From positions 3,844,001-3,908,000 of the forward strand of contig NZ_CP017279.1 of assembly GCF_001750725.1 (NCBI RefSeq): a DNA stretch of 64,000 nt, written 5' to 3'. The notes under the pieces are model-generated. The model saw only the letters and a program-made list of their open reading frames with translations, did no database searches and was not told the DNA's origin. Of this stretch, positions 32,099 through 44,415 are shown piece by piece (positions within the stretch are counted from its first letter, which is position 1; every line of letters starts with the position of its first letter). Both the position numbers and the translations under genes were made by a program. This DNA comes from Enterobacter ludwigii (GTDB lineage: Bacteria; Pseudomonadota; Gammaproteobacteria; Enterobacterales; Enterobacteriaceae).

Positions 32099-32118
32099 CC
32101 CTCTCCCGTGGGAGAGGG
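32099..32118. repeat. Short palindrome CCCTCTCCC-gt-GGGAGAGGG
   Basis: A perfect 9-bp stem with a 2-nt loop between the convergent yabI and thiQ, ending at the thiQ stop codon. One arm is identical to that of the folA-apaH palindrome at 12060. It lacks a T-tract, so it is a repeat or a weak terminator. Confidence 0.55.
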
Positions 32119-32820
32119 TCAGCCCGCACTGATGCCTAACAATGAAGACGCCCCTGCGTGACCGCTGAGCAGTTCCTCTGTGCCGCCATCCCAGGCAATT
32201 CGCCCTTCTGCAATGACCACCGATCGTGGCGCAATCCGCGCGGCATCCTCAATGCTGTGCGAAACCATCAGCATTGTCAGTTGCTGACGCTGGCACACGT
32301 CCTGCACCAGGGTAAGCATCTCCTGGCGCAAGGCAGGATCGAGTGCAGAGAAGGGCTCATCCAGAAGCAGTATGGGCTGCTCGCGCACCAGGCAGCGCGC
32401 CAGCGCCACCCGCTGACGCTGCCCGCCGGAGAGGGCTTCGGGGAGGCGATCAATAAACGCGGTAATGCCCATCTGAGCGGCAATCAGCTCCAGCTTCTGG
32501 CGCTGACCGTCGTTGAGTTTCAGGCCAGGATCCATACCCAGGGCGATGTTTTGCCGCACCGTCAGATGCATGAACAGATTGTTTTCCTGGAACAGCATCG
32601 ACACCGGACGTCGGGCGGGTGGCGTGCGCGTATGGTCGCGGTTTTCAATCACTATCGACCCGCTCGCCGGTTGCAGAAAACCGGCAATCAGATTGAGCAA
32701 AGTACTCTTTCCGGCCCCGCTCGGACCCAGAACCGCAATCATCTCTCCCTGACGAACCGAAAGGGAGAAGCGCATTGGCAGATGCTGGTAGAGCCAGGTT
32801 ACATCAGTCAGTTTTAACAT
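32119..32820 (-). CDS. thiQ: Thiamine ABC transporter, ATP-binding protein
   Basis: Energises thiamine, TMP and TPP uptake through ThiP. The start [11 protein letters not shown] gives 233 residues (E. coli 232); a 62-residue upstream extension lies within thiP and is rejected. Walker [10 protein letters not shown], signature [13 protein letters not shown] and Walker [13 protein letters not shown] are intact. The start overlaps the end of thiP, so it is coupled. Confidence 0.97.
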   Translation of the reverse strand: MLKLTDVTWLYQHLPMRFSLSVRQGEMIAVLGPSGAGKSTLLNLIAGFLQPASGSIVIENRDHTRTPPARRPVSMLFQENNLFMHLTVRQNIALGMDPGLKLNDGQRQKLELIAAQMGITAFIDRLPEALSGGQRQRVALARCLVREQPILLLDEPFSALDPALRQEMLTLVQDVCQRQQLTMLMVSHSIEDAARIAPRSVVIAEGRIAWDGGTEELLSGHAGASSLLGISAG

Positions 32821-34414
32821 TACGCCCCGGAAGTTTTTCGATAACGGTAAATAAGGCAAAGCAGAGCACCAGTAACAGCAGCGCCGTGACGGCTCCCTCC
32901 TGGCTACGATAGGAGCCAATTTGCTGGTACAGCCAGTACGGCAGGGTGCGGAAATCTTCATTACCGAAGAGCGCCACGACACCAAAATCACCAATTGAGA
33001 GCACACAGGCGAAGGCCAGGGCCTGGGCCAGCGGGCGTTTCAGCGCACGCAGTTCGATAATCTTTAGCCGCTGCCAGCCCTGCAGACCGAGCGACTGGCA
33101 CAGCAGCGCGTAGCGGCTGTTGATGTCTCGCATCGGATTTTCCAGCACCTTCAGCGCGTAGGGGATCGCCATCAGGGCATTGGTGAAAATCACGATGCCG
33201 TCGGCGTTTTCCGGCAGGCCAATAGTGCTGTTGAACAGTAAAAAGAACCCCGTCGCCAGTACAATGCCGGGCATCGCCAGGATCAGCATGCCTGTCAGCT
33301 CCAGGGCGTGCCCGGCTTTACGGGCCTGACGCGCGTAAAGCTCGCGGCTGCTCCATAAAAGCATCATGGTCAGCATGACACACAGCAGCCCGGCGGCGAG
33401 CGCGATCCGTAACGAGGTCCACGTTGCCTGCCAGAGAACGGGCTGCTGCATCACGGTAACGAGATTCAGGTTCAGGCCATCGACGATGACGGCCATCAGC
33501 GGCGGAAGCAGAAGCAGCAGCGCCAGCGTGATAAGCAGCAGATCAGCGATCCGGCTATGCATGCTGTCCTGCGGGTCGCGCCAGCCGGTTATCTGATTAC
33601 TGCCCGGCGGGATGGCTTTGCTCAGACGCTGGCTCAGCAGCACAAGGCACAGGCAGCAAACCATCTGCACCATCGCCAGCAGCGCGGCGCGGCCGGGGTC
33701 ATAGTCGTAACTGAGCGCCTGGTAAATTGCCAGTTCGATGGTGGTGGCCTGCGGGCCGCCGCCGAGTGAAAGCACGGTGGCAAAACTGGCGAAACAGAGC
33801 ATAAAGATCAGAGCCGCAACCGGCGGGATCTGACGACGCAGCCACGGCCATTCGACCAGGCGGAAGAAGGACATACCGCGCATGCCCAACTGGGCGGCAA
33901 GCTGGCGCTGTTCACCGGGGATGTTTTCCAGTGCCTGTAAAAAGAGTCTGGTCGCCATCGGCATATTGAAAAAGACGTGCGCCAGCAGAATGCCCTTCAG
34001 TCCGTAGGGCGAGAAGCGCCACTCCAGACCCAGCAGGCCGAATAGTGAAGCCAGCCACCCCTGACGACCATAGACGCTCAGGATGCCAAACACGGCCACC
34101 AGGACCGGCAGGATCAGCGTCATGGCGCACAGGCGCAGCAGGGCCTGCCTGCCGGGGAAACGGCGGCGATAAAGCGCGCGTGCCAGGAAAATGGCGGGGA
34201 TAACCGACAGCAGCGCAGAGAGAAAGGCCTGCCAGAAAGAGAAACGGATAACGTGCCAGAGATAGCTGTCGTGCCAGAGCGCGAACAGGTCGCTCTCTGG
34301 CGCGTTAAACCATAAAGCAAGGAATGCGCCCAGACTGACCGCCACCATCAATACGGCGGCGAGCAGCCCAGGAATTAACCAGCCGGGAATTAACGGCTGA
34401 CGGCGCGTTGCCAT
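32804..34414 (-). CDS. thiP: Thiamine ABC transporter, permease
   Basis: A 536-residue inner-membrane permease made of two tandem binding-protein-dependent transport modules, about 12 membrane segments in all. EAA-type cytoplasmic loops contact ThiQ, one near [18 protein letters not shown] and one near [18 protein letters not shown]. It overlaps thiB by 25 bp at its 5' end and thiQ at its 3' end, the same arrangement as in E. coli. Confidence 0.97.
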   Translation of the reverse strand: MATRRQPLIPGWLIPGLLAAVLMVAVSLGAFLALWFNAPESDLFALWHDSYLWHVIRFSFWQAFLSALLSVIPAIFLARALYRRRFPGRQALLRLCAMTLILPVLVAVFGILSVYGRQGWLASLFGLLGLEWRFSPYGLKGILLAHVFFNMPMATRLFLQALENIPGEQRQLAAQLGMRGMSFFRLVEWPWLRRQIPPVAALIFMLCFASFATVLSLGGGPQATTIELAIYQALSYDYDPGRAALLAMVQMVCCLCLVLLSQRLSKAIPPGSNQITGWRDPQDSMHSRIADLLLITLALLLLLPPLMAVIVDGLNLNLVTVMQQPVLWQATWTSLRIALAAGLLCVMLTMMLLWSSRELYARQARKAGHALELTGMLILAMPGIVLATGFFLLFNSTIGLPENADGIVIFTNALMAIPYALKVLENPMRDINSRYALLCQSLGLQGWQRLKIIELRALKRPLAQALAFACVLSIGDFGVVALFGNEDFRTLPYWLYQQIGSYRSQEGAVTALLLLVLCFALFTVIEKLPGRNVKTD

Positions 34415-35373
34415 TCACTTACCCATGCTGCTCGCTGTGCGGCAACCTGCTGAGGCGTAAACTCCAGCGAGGTTTGCGGTTTGGTCAGTTTCTCAAAGCC
34501 CGCTGGCAACGCCACGCTGGTCACGGGGTACATCCAGTTACCCGCTGGAATAGCGTTCTGGAATGCCGGGGAGACCATAAATTTCAGGAACTTCTCGGCC
34601 AGTTCGGGCTGTTTGCTGGATGCCGTGCGGGCTGCCACTTCGACCTGCAGATAGTGCCCTTCAGCAAAACTGGCGGCGGCGTAATTGTCTTTTTTCTCGG
34701 CGATGATGTGGTAAGCCGGGGAGGTGGTGTAGCTCAGAACCAGATCACTTTCCCCTTTCAGGAACAGACCGTAGGCTTCGCTCCAGCCTTTTGTCACGGT
34801 GACGGTTTTGGCGGCCAGCTTCTGCCACGCTTGCGGAGCGTCATCGCCGTAGACTTTCTGCATCCACAGCAGCAGCCCCAGGCCTGGCGTACTGGTGCGA
34901 GGATCTTCATAAATAACGCGCCATTTCTGCTCGCTTTCGACCAGTTCCTTCAGGCTTTTCGGCGGGTTTTTAAGCTTGTTTTTGTCGTAAACAAACGCGA
35001 AGTAACCGTAATCGAACGGCACAAAGGTGTCGTTCTGCCAGCCGCCCGGGACGCTGACGGCATCGGTGGCGACGCCGCTTTTGGCAAACAGTTTGGTTTT
35101 CGAGGCGGCCTCCAGCAGGTTGTTATCCAGCCCAAGCACCACATCGGCTTTACTGTTTTTGCCTTCCATGCGCAGGCGGTTAAGCAGCGAGACTCCATCC
35201 TCCAGCGCCACGAACTTCAGTTCGCACTGACAGTCAGCTTCAAAGGCTTTTTTCACCACCGGACCCGGACCCCAGTCGGCTGAGAAGGAATCGTAGGTGT
35301 AGACCGTCAGGACGGGCTTCGCGACAGCAGGCAGCGCAAACAGCGCCAGAAGGGGGAGAACTTTTTTTAACAC
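34390..35373 (-). CDS. thiB: Thiamine-binding periplasmic protein
   Basis: Binds thiamine and its phosphates for the ThiPQ transporter. I chose a GTG start preceded by GAGGTG: it puts a clean signal peptide (KKVLPLLALFALPAVA) at the N-terminus, cleaved before KPVLTVY, and gives 327 residues, the E. coli length. An upstream in-frame ATG would add 16 non-hydrophobic residues. The leader carries a TPP riboswitch, so the whole thiBPQ operon should be off when TPP is plentiful. Confidence 0.97.
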   Translation of the reverse strand: MLKKVLPLLALFALPAVAKPVLTVYTYDSFSADWGPGPVVKKAFEADCQCELKFVALEDGVSLLNRLRMEGKNSKADVVLGLDNNLLEAASKTKLFAKSGVATDAVSVPGGWQNDTFVPFDYGYFAFVYDKNKLKNPPKSLKELVESEQKWRVIYEDPRTSTPGLGLLLWMQKVYGDDAPQAWQKLAAKTVTVTKGWSEAYGLFLKGESDLVLSYTTSPAYHIIAEKKDNYAAASFAEGHYLQVEVAARTASSKQPELAEKFLKFMVSPAFQNAIPAGNWMYPVTSVALPAGFEKLTKPQTSLEFTPQQVAAQRAAWVSEWQRAVSR

Positions 35374-35420
35374 TTTGCACCTCAAGGTTGAGTGGCAAAG
35401 GATTTTGAGTGACAGCCTCA

Positions 35421-35500
35421 AATCCCTTCGCCGGCGTTATCCGGATCAGGTTCGACGGGTATTATCTCAGCGCACATCAGTGATGCAGCACCCCGTTGAG
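35421..35500 (-). ncRNA. TPP riboswitch (THI element) of thiBPQ
   Basis: On the minus strand the conserved core is read in order: ACGGGGTGC, CTGAGATAATACCCGT, GAACCTGATC and AACGCCGGCGAAGGGA. These are the P2/P3 pyrimidine-sensing and P4/P5 pyrophosphate-sensing strands of the TPP aptamer. It ends about 48 nt before the thiB GTG. In E. coli this leader also accumulates as the short RNA sroA. Confidence 0.95.
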
Positions 35501-35509
35501 AACGGCGCT

Positions 35510-35538
35510 ATTGTAATGATTTGGCAAATATTACGAAA
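35510..35538 (-). promoter_or_regulatory. Probable thiBPQ promoter
   Basis: TACAAT (-10, minus strand 35515-35510) lies about 10 nt upstream of the riboswitch. The -35 position (TTTCGT) is poor. The region is squeezed against the sgrR stop codon. Confidence 0.4.
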
Positions 35539-35541
35539 GTG

Positions 35542-37197
35542 TTATGGCTCCGGCGGTGAAAACCAGGCGGATTTAAAATCAAACCAGCCCAGCGTATTCA
35601 TTCTGACACCGCGCATACTACGCTGCCCCTGGATCATCAGCCAGTGGTGGATCAACGGCACGATCGCTTGTTCAGCCAGCAACTGCTGGCACCATGAGGC
35701 CAGATTCATGTCGCCGGCGCGCCAGCGTGCCGCGTCCTGTTGCCAGTCCCGGTCTATGCAGTGCTGGATAAGCGGGACCTCATACAGGTGAGAGAAGAGC
35801 GAGAAATCAAGCGGCAGGGTAAAGTTGGCGCTGTTGAGCCAGATGTCGCTGACGATCTCCCCCTGATGCCATTCATCGTAATCCACCTCTTTGACATCCA
35901 GCCTCACCCCAACGGCGGCCAGCAGTCGGGTCATGATTCTGGCGATAAAGCGGTGTTCAACGTGCTCGCGATAGTAGGTCAGGGTGATGGACTCCAGCCC
36001 GGCGGGCTTGTCGCAGTATGTCGGACGGGCGTGATGCCAGCGAGGAAGCAGACCATACGCCGGGAACCAGTAGGTTTGGTACTGCTCCTCCGCATGATAA
36101 ATCAGGCTGGAGGGCGACAACACGTGGCTTATCCATTTGCGCACCTCATGGTTTGCCCCGCGATGGGTACGGCTGTCGAACAGCAGGTAATAGCACCCTT
36201 CTTCGAGCCGGCTCTCCACGGCCTTTTCGCCCGTGGTGGGCCCTTCCAGCGTCAGCCCGGCGCTCAGCTCTTCATTGAGATCCGGTAATACCCACACGTT
36301 CACTTCGTCGATCAGCGCCCGGTAGCCAAAATAGTCATCAAAGGCACGGATTTTCAGCTGGTTGTTGTTATTGCGCGATACAGAGTAGGGGCCGGTGCCA
36401 ATCGGCAGGCTGGCAAAATTATTCATCGACTCCCATTCACCGGGCAAAATCATCGACGGTACATAGCCCAGCAGCCACGGAAGCCATTTGTCCGGCTGAG
36501 ACAGTTCAACATCCAGTGTCCATGCCGTAGGGGAGTGAACGCGTGAAATATGGGAATAGAGCGGTAGCGTGCAGGCGCGCTCTAAAGAGGCAATCACATC
36601 GACCATCTCCAGCTCGCGGCCGTGGTGGAAATGAATACCAGGACGTAGAAAGAAGCGCCAGTGAAGAGGAGAAAGTTGCTGCCAGTGGTGCGCAATATCC
36701 GCTTCCAGTTCCCCATTTTCCTCATTTATGCGCGTCAGGCCGCTGAATATTTGTCGGGCCATATGGGTTTCAGAGCGGCGTAACGCCGTGCCGGGTAACA
36801 GGTTTTTCATTGGTCGATAGTAGAGCACCCGCAGAATGTGGCGACCCTGACGAAAGCTGCGCCCGAGATGCGACACCAGCATCTGGCGTACTGCCGCTTT
36901 GTCCCCCACCAGCTGCACCAGCTGGTCGATGCGGTCCTGTTCCAGCAGGTCTTCCGCCCGCTGCTGCTGCAACGCCAGCCCGGTATACAGGAAGGTCAGG
37001 CGCGAGCGTTTTCCGCGACCCGCCTCGGCCTCCCAGTTGAGCCAGCCCTGCTGCTGCATGGTATTAAGCAGCGTGCGCATGTGCCGGCGCGAACAGCTGA
37101 GCAGGTCCGCCAGCTCGTTCAGCGTGGTCTCCTGCGATCGCCCCTCGCAGCATTGCCAGAGGCGGATAAATTGTTGTTGCAGACGACCAGAGGGCAT
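35542..37197 (-). CDS. sgrR: Transcriptional regulator of sugar-phosphate stress
   Basis: Activates sgrS and setA when glucose phosphates build up. The 551-residue protein has an N-terminal winged-helix domain ([19 protein letters not shown], residues 25-43). A long domain related to periplasmic solute-binding proteins of the oligopeptide type follows and probably senses the metabolite. The length equals E. coli. It is divergent from sgrS; the space between holds the sgrS promoter and presumably the SgrR sites. Confidence 0.97.
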   Translation of the reverse strand: MPSGRLQQQFIRLWQCCEGRSQETTLNELADLLSCSRRHMRTLLNTMQQQGWLNWEAEAGRGKRSRLTFLYTGLALQQQRAEDLLEQDRIDQLVQLVGDKAAVRQMLVSHLGRSFRQGRHILRVLYYRPMKNLLPGTALRRSETHMARQIFSGLTRINEENGELEADIAHHWQQLSPLHWRFFLRPGIHFHHGRELEMVDVIASLERACTLPLYSHISRVHSPTAWTLDVELSQPDKWLPWLLGYVPSMILPGEWESMNNFASLPIGTGPYSVSRNNNNQLKIRAFDDYFGYRALIDEVNVWVLPDLNEELSAGLTLEGPTTGEKAVESRLEEGCYYLLFDSRTHRGANHEVRKWISHVLSPSSLIYHAEEQYQTYWFPAYGLLPRWHHARPTYCDKPAGLESITLTYYREHVEHRFIARIMTRLLAAVGVRLDVKEVDYDEWHQGEIVSDIWLNSANFTLPLDFSLFSHLYEVPLIQHCIDRDWQQDAARWRAGDMNLASWCQQLLAEQAIVPLIHHWLMIQGQRSMRGVRMNTLGWFDFKSAWFSPPEP

Positions 37198-37264
37198 AAA
37201 AGGGGAACTCCTGACAAAAAATCAGCAATTTATTAATCCCTATATTAGGCCAATAATTCTTCCC

Positions 37265-37510
37265 GATGAAGTGAGGAGGTAAATTATGAAGAGGTCTACC
37301 GCACGTCAGTTTTATCAGCGTTATTTTTCAGCGACGCAGGGAGCGTCCTGGCTGGCCCGCCAGTGTGCAGAGCAACGGTTGAAAATCCTGGAAGATCTGA
37401 TGCAGTGGGACGTTACGAAACCGACCTCTTCTTGCTAACTCGCCTCGATCATGTGTGACTGAGTATTGGTGCTTATCACCCGCCAGCAAAATGTTTTTGC
37501 TGGCTTTTTT
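37265..37510 (+). ncRNA. sgrS: SgrS small RNA
   Basis: A dual-function RNA of about 246 nt. The 5' end is inferred from GATGAAG, 7 nt after an AATAAT -10 (37252-37257). The ptsG-pairing segment, with the core CTGAGTAT inside CATGTGTGACTGAGTATTGG (37450-37469), is identical to E. coli as I recall it. The terminator is GCCAGCAAAA-tgt-TTTTGCTGGC plus TTTTTT (37482-37510), a proper Hfq-type tail. Under sugar-phosphate stress it should block ptsG translation and promote mRNA decay. The 5' half encodes SgrT. Confidence 0.95.
37286..37438 (+). CDS. sgrT: SgrT, glucose-uptake inhibitor peptide encoded in SgrS
   Basis: A 50-codon reading frame within SgrS, with GAGGAGG 6 nt before the ATG. The core TARQFYQRYFSATQ and the C-terminal LEDLMQWD match E. 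coli SgrT (RQFYQHYFTAT and LEGLMQWD). Here the peptide starts six residues earlier (MKRSTA) and ends differently (VTKPTSSC). SgrT binds the glucose transporter EIICB and blocks it independently of the RNA pairing. The strong ribosome site suggests good translation. Confidence 0.9.
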   Translation: MKRSTARQFYQRYFSATQGASWLARQCAEQRLKILEDLMQWDVTKPTSSC

Positions 37511-37557
37511 CGTTTACTATTCACCCACTTTCGATTCGCTTTCACAAGGACTTGCGC

Positions 37558-38736
37558 ATGCTCTGGTTGATGACGATGGGGCGACGCCTGAACGGCGTGT
37601 ATGCCGCTTTTATGCTGGTGGCCTTTATGATGGGCGTGGCGGGGGCATTGCAGGCTCCGACGCTGAGTCTGTTTCTCAGCCGTGAGGTGGGGGCGCAGCC
37701 GTTTTGGGTGGGGCTGTTTTATACCGTGAACGCCATCGCCGGGATCCTGGTCAGTCTGGCACTGGCAAAACGATCGGACAATCGGGGCGATCGTCGCAAA
37801 CTGATCCTCTTTTGCTGCGCCATGGCCGTGGGTAACGCGCTGCTGTTTGCCTTCAATCGCCATTACCTGACGCTGATTACCTGCGGCGTGCTTCTGGCGT
37901 CGCTCGCCAATACCGCCATGCCGCAGCTGTTCGCGCTGGCCCGTGAATATGCGGATAACTCGGCGCGGGAAGTGGTGATGTTCAGCTCGGTCATGCGTGC
38001 GCAGCTCTCTCTGGCCTGGGTGATCGGCCCGCCGCTGGCGTTTATGCTGGCGCTGAACTATGGCTTTACCACCATGTTTTCCATCGCTGCCGGCATTTTT
38101 GTCATCAGCCTGATACTGATTGCCTTTACGCTACCCTCAGTGGCGCGAGTGGAGCAGACAACGGATAAACCCATCACCCAGGTGAGCGGCTGGCAGGATA
38201 AAAACGTCCGCATGCTGTTTATCGCGTCCATGCTGATGTGGACCTGCAACACCATGTACATCATTGATATGCCGCTGTGGATCAGCAGCGATCTGGGGTT
38301 GCCGGACAAGCTTGCGGGGATCCTGATGGGGACGGCAGCCGGCCTGGAAATTCCGGCGATGATCCTGGCGGGTTATTACGTTAAGCGTTTTGGAAAGCGC
38401 CGCATGATGATCGTCGCCGTGGCGGCGGGAGTGCTTTTTTATCTGGGGCTGATCGTCTTCCATTCGCGCGAAGCACTGCTTGCGCTGCAGCTGTTTAATG
38501 CCGTGTTTATTGGCATCGTGGCCGGGATTGGGATGCTCTGGTTCCAGGACTTAATGCCGGGAAGGGCAGGCTCTGCCACTACGCTCTTTACCAACAGCAT
38601 TTCAACGGGCGTTATTCTGGCAGGGGTGATTCAGGGGGCGTTGTCGCAAACCTACGGCCACGCGTCAGTGTACTGGATGATTGCGGCCATTTCCGTGGTG
38701 ACGCTGGTGCTAACCTGCCGGGTAAAAGATGTCTGA
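37558..38736 (+). CDS. setA: Sugar efflux transporter A
   Basis: A major facilitator superfamily exporter of 392 residues with about 12 membrane segments, able to export lactose, glucose and some glycosides or analogues. The start MLWLMTMGRRLNG gives the E. coli length. The inter-helix motifs LAKRSDNRGDRRK (first half) and GYYVKRFGKRRMM (second half) are intact. It lies just after the SgrS terminator; in E. coli partial read-through and SgrR link setA to sugar-phosphate stress. Confidence 0.96.
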   Translation: MLWLMTMGRRLNGVYAAFMLVAFMMGVAGALQAPTLSLFLSREVGAQPFWVGLFYTVNAIAGILVSLALAKRSDNRGDRRKLILFCCAMAVGNALLFAFNRHYLTLITCGVLLASLANTAMPQLFALAREYADNSAREVVMFSSVMRAQLSLAWVIGPPLAFMLALNYGFTTMFSIAAGIFVISLILIAFTLPSVARVEQTTDKPITQVSGWQDKNVRMLFIASMLMWTCNTMYIIDMPLWISSDLGLPDKLAGILMGTAAGLEIPAMILAGYYVKRFGKRRMMIVAVAAGVLFYLGLIVFHSREALLALQLFNAVFIGIVAGIGMLWFQDLMPGRAGSATTLFTNSISTGVILAGVIQGALSQTYGHASVYWMIAAISVVTLVLTCRVKDV

Positions 38737-38805
38737 TTCTGGAAGGCGGCTTCACGCAATAAAACGATTTTCTGACAGGGTCTGAGAAGGCGCATAGCGC
38801 GCGTG

Positions 38806-38850
38806 GCGTCAGCCGAGGCTGTTTGCCTCAGGCTGACGCAAGAGGCAAAC
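38806..38850. repeat. Overlapping inverted repeats between setA and leuD
   Basis: GCGTCAGCC-GAGGC-tgttt-GCCTC-a-GGCTGACGC (38806-38839) is a 14-bp stem with one bulge. Its GTTTGCCTC arm (38821-38829) can instead pair with GAGGCAAAC (38842-38850). The two structures exclude each other. They lie between the convergent setA and leuD genes, and no T-tract follows on either strand. Confidence 0.6.
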
Positions 38851-38938
38851 AGTGGTGAGTCCCACATCAATTAACACTGAGGGTGTACTGCACCCATTAT
38901 GTTGGACGATGTTGATCTTCACCGGGATGGTACGCAGC

Positions 38939-39544
38939 CTACCCCATAAACGCAGGCTGTTTTTGCTCATAGGCGGAGATAGCATCTTCGTGCTGCAGCG
39001 TCAGGCCAATACTGTCCAGGCCATTCAGCATGCAGTGACGACGAAAGGCGTCAATGCTGAAGCTGTAGGATTTATCACCCGCTTTCACCACTTCCGCTTC
39101 CAGATCCACTTCAAACGAAATCCCAGGATTTGCCTTCACCAGGGCGAACAATTCGTCCACCTGCGCATCGCTCAGCGTCACCGGCAGCAGCTGGTTATTG
39201 AAGCTGTTGCCGTAGAAGATATCGGCAAAGCTTGGGGCGATAACCACTTTAAACCCGTAGTCGGTGAGCGCCCAGGGTGCATGTTCACGGGAAGAGCCGC
39301 AGCCAAAGTTTTCACGCGCCAGCAGAATCGATGCGCCTTTAAATTCCGGGAAGTTCAGCACGAACTCGGGATTGGGCACTTCGCCTTTGTCGTCCAGGAA
39401 GCGCCAGTCGTTAAACAGATGCGCGCCAAACCCGGTACGGGTCACCTTCTGCAAAAACTGCTTTGGAATGATGGCGTCAGTGTCGACGTTAGCGGCGTCC
39501 AGTGGGACAACCCGGCCCGTATGTTGGGTAAATTTCTCTGCCAT
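38939..39544 (-). CDS. leuD: 3-isopropylmalate dehydratase, small subunit
   Basis: The swivel-domain partner of LeuC in the second step of leucine biosynthesis. The 201-residue protein begins [16 protein letters not shown] and carries the [13 protein letters not shown] and [14 protein letters not shown] motifs of the aconitase small domain. It is the last gene of leuABCD, 10 bp after leuC. Confidence 0.98.
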   Translation of the reverse strand: MAEKFTQHTGRVVPLDAANVDTDAIIPKQFLQKVTRTGFGAHLFNDWRFLDDKGEVPNPEFVLNFPEFKGASILLARENFGCGSSREHAPWALTDYGFKVVIAPSFADIFYGNSFNNQLLPVTLSDAQVDELFALVKANPGISFEVDLEAEVVKAGDKSYSFSIDAFRRHCMLNGLDSIGLTLQHEDAISAYEQKQPAFMG

Positions 39545-39554
39545 GATTGTCTCC

Positions 39555-40955
39555 TTATTTCAGGCTGCGAATATCGGCGAAATGACCGGTCACTGCCGCA
39601 GCGGCGGCCATTGCCGGGCTGACCAGGTGAGTACGCCCACCGCGGCCCTGACGGCCTTCAAAGTTACGGTTACTGGTGGAGGCACAACGCTCGCCAGGAT
39701 TCAGGCGGTCATTGTTCATGGCCAGGCACATGGAGCAGCCAGGCAGGCGCCATTCGAAGCCCGCTTCGATAAAGATCTTATCCAGGCCTTCAGCTTCCGC
39801 CTGGGCTTTCACCGGGCCGGAACCCGGCACGACCAGCGCCTGAACGCCCGGTGCCACTTTACGGCCTTTGGCAATCTCGGCCGCCGCGCGCAAATCTTCG
39901 ATACGGGAGTTGGTGCAGGAGCCGATAAACACTTTATCAATGGTCACGTCAGTCAACGGAATGCCTGGCTTCAGACCCATATAGGCCAGCGCTTTTTCCG
40001 CACTGGCGCGCTCGACCGGATCGCTGAAAGAGGCCGGGTCAGGAATGTTATCGTTAACGGAAATCACCTGGCCCGGGTTGGTTCCCCAGGTGACCTGTGG
40101 CGCAATGTCTTCCGCCTGCAGCGTAACCACGGTGTCAAACGTCGCACCATCGTCGGTTTTCAGGGTTTTCCAGTACGCAACTGCTTCAATAAAATCCTGG
40201 TCTTTCGGCGCGTGCAGACGGCCCTTCACATAGCTGAAGGTTGTTTCGTCTGGCGCAACCAGACCCGCTTTTGCCCCCATCTCAATGGCCATGTTGCAGA
40301 GCGTCATACGGCCCTCCATGCTCAGTGCCTGGATGGCTTCACCGCAGAATTCAACCACGTGACCGGTGCCGCCTGCGCTGCCGGTTTTACCGATGATGGC
40401 CAGCACGATGTCTTTGGCGGTAATGCCCGGGGCCGCTTTGCCTTTCACTTCAATCTTCATGGTTTTGGCGCGGCCCTGTTTCAGGGTCTGCGTCGCCAGA
40501 ACATGTTCAACTTCAGAGGTACCAATACCGAACGCCAGGGCCCCAAACGCGCCGTGGGTGGCCGTGTGGGAGTCACCGCAGACAATGGTCATGCCGGGCA
40601 GGGTGATGCCCTGTTCTGGCCCCATTACGTGGACGATACCCTGATACGGGTGGTTCAGATCGTAGAGCTCGACGCCAAATTCATTGCAGTTTTTGATCAG
40701 CTCCTGCATCTGGATACGCGCCATTTCGCCCGACGCATTGATATCTTTGGTTTGCGTGGAGACGTTGTGATCCATTGTCGCGAAGGTTTTACCTGGCTGG
40801 CGCACCGGGCGCTTATGCGCACGCAGTCCGTCGAATGCCTGAGGGGAGGTAACCTCGTGCACCAGATGGCGATCGATATACAACAGTGGGGTTTCGTTTG
40901 GTGCCTCGTAAACTACGTGCGCATCAAACAATTTTTCATATAACGTTTTCGCCAT
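39555..40955 (-). CDS. leuC: 3-isopropylmalate dehydratase, large subunit
   Basis: Isomerises 2-isopropylmalate to 3-isopropylmalate with LeuD through a 4Fe-4S cluster. The 466-residue protein has cluster cysteines in [11 protein letters not shown] and in [10 protein letters not shown]. The substrate-site segment [11 protein letters not shown] is near residue 60. It starts 2 bp after leuB and is cotranscribed. Confidence 0.98.
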   Translation of the reverse strand: MAKTLYEKLFDAHVVYEAPNETPLLYIDRHLVHEVTSPQAFDGLRAHKRPVRQPGKTFATMDHNVSTQTKDINASGEMARIQMQELIKNCNEFGVELYDLNHPYQGIVHVMGPEQGITLPGMTIVCGDSHTATHGAFGALAFGIGTSEVEHVLATQTLKQGRAKTMKIEVKGKAAPGITAKDIVLAIIGKTGSAGGTGHVVEFCGEAIQALSMEGRMTLCNMAIEMGAKAGLVAPDETTFSYVKGRLHAPKDQDFIEAVAYWKTLKTDDGATFDTVVTLQAEDIAPQVTWGTNPGQVISVNDNIPDPASFSDPVERASAEKALAYMGLKPGIPLTDVTIDKVFIGSCTNSRIEDLRAAAEIAKGRKVAPGVQALVVPGSGPVKAQAEAEGLDKIFIEAGFEWRLPGCSMCLAMNNDRLNPGERCASTSNRNFEGRQGRGGRTHLVSPAMAAAAAVTGHFADIRSLK

Positions 40956-40957
40956 GA

Positions 40958-43620
<2,663 letters not shown>

Positions 43621-43663
43621 GGGTTAGGTCCTTGTCAGTCTTAGGGCGCCTTGCTACGAGCAT

Positions 43664-43694
43664 AAAAAAACCCGCGCAGTGGCGCGGGTTTTTA
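43664..43694 (-). terminator. leu operon attenuator
   Basis: CCCGCGC-cact-GCGCGGG is a GC-rich stem followed on the minus strand by a run of seven T, located between leuL and leuA. It is the intrinsic terminator that ribosome stalling on leuL disarms when leucyl-tRNA is scarce. Confidence 0.92.
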
Positions 43695-43711
43695 GTCTTA
43701 CTGGTGACGAT

Positions 43712-43798
43712 TCAACGCTGAATTTCGCCCGCCAGTCTACCGCGCACAGTGGATGCGTTTAGTAGTAGTAGACCGGTGAAACGAATGGTGCGAATCAT
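43712..43798 (-). CDS. leuL: leu operon leader peptide
   Basis: A 28-residue leader, MIRTIRFTGLLLLNASTVRG followed by RLAGEIQR. It holds four consecutive Leu codons, all the rare CTA, at residues 10-13. Translation stalls there when charged tRNA-Leu is low, which lets the downstream anti-terminator form. E. coli LeuL has the same length and the same FIGLLLLNAS-type centre. Confidence 0.95.
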   Translation of the reverse strand: MIRTIRFTGLLLLNASTVRGRLAGEIQR

Positions 43799-43831
43799 GA
43801 ATCGTGCTCCGTTAAATTCAATATGCTTTTA

Positions 43832-43860
43832 GTGGTACTGGATACGACTGTGCATGTCAA
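43832..43860 (-). promoter_or_regulatory. leuLABCD promoter
   Basis: Reading leftward: TTGACA (consensus), 17-bp spacer, TACCAC. The flanking GTATCCAG and CTAAAAGCATAT segments match the E. coli leu promoter region. Confidence 0.75.
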
Positions 43861-44415
43861 CCCCTGCAGGCAAAAACGCACCCGGCTGGCCTGGTTGACA
43901 GGATATGTGCTTTAGCTAATTGTGCTGGGTTTTGCTTTTCCGACCCTACAAATTGTCTAATTTTGGACTGAGAAAAAGGTTGCAGAAATAATTGAATATA
44001 ATTGTGATGAATAAATTAAAAGTTCGCTACCCAATTGTGTGGGACGCAAATGGGTTTGATATCATTAAGTTATAAATGCGGTGAATGTTTTTTCTCACTT
44101 CGGAGTTATTATGGTTATTACAGATTGTTAACTTATTTAATCGGGGTTGCAATAACAGTTTAATAATACTTAAGACATCATTAACCCGCTGGCGATTGTA
44201 TATTGGTCTAGTTTATGGTTTCATTCAAATCCTAAAGTGAAGTATATCATTTGCAGTGGTGTTTATTTTATCGTTTGTCAGCGGCGAAAAGTCATTTTCG
44301 CTAAACTGTTCTTTATATTTTCCGAATTTAAAATAATTCTCTTTCGCTGATCGTATATGCATGGTAAATCATATTCTTCGGAATTATTACAGTACGTTGG
44401 CAAAGGGAGTGTAGC
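43861..44415. other. AT-rich leu-leuO intergenic region
   Basis: About 555 bp without a credible reading frame and markedly richer in A/T than its neighbours, especially 43970-44400. In E. coli and Salmonella the same gap is silenced by H-NS and holds LeuO-responsive sites. I see the character but cannot place individual sites. Confidence 0.6.

Noticed and set aside
43741..43800. TAGTAGTAGTA run read as a microsatellite
   Set aside because: It is the complement of the four CTA leucine codons of the leuL leader peptide.
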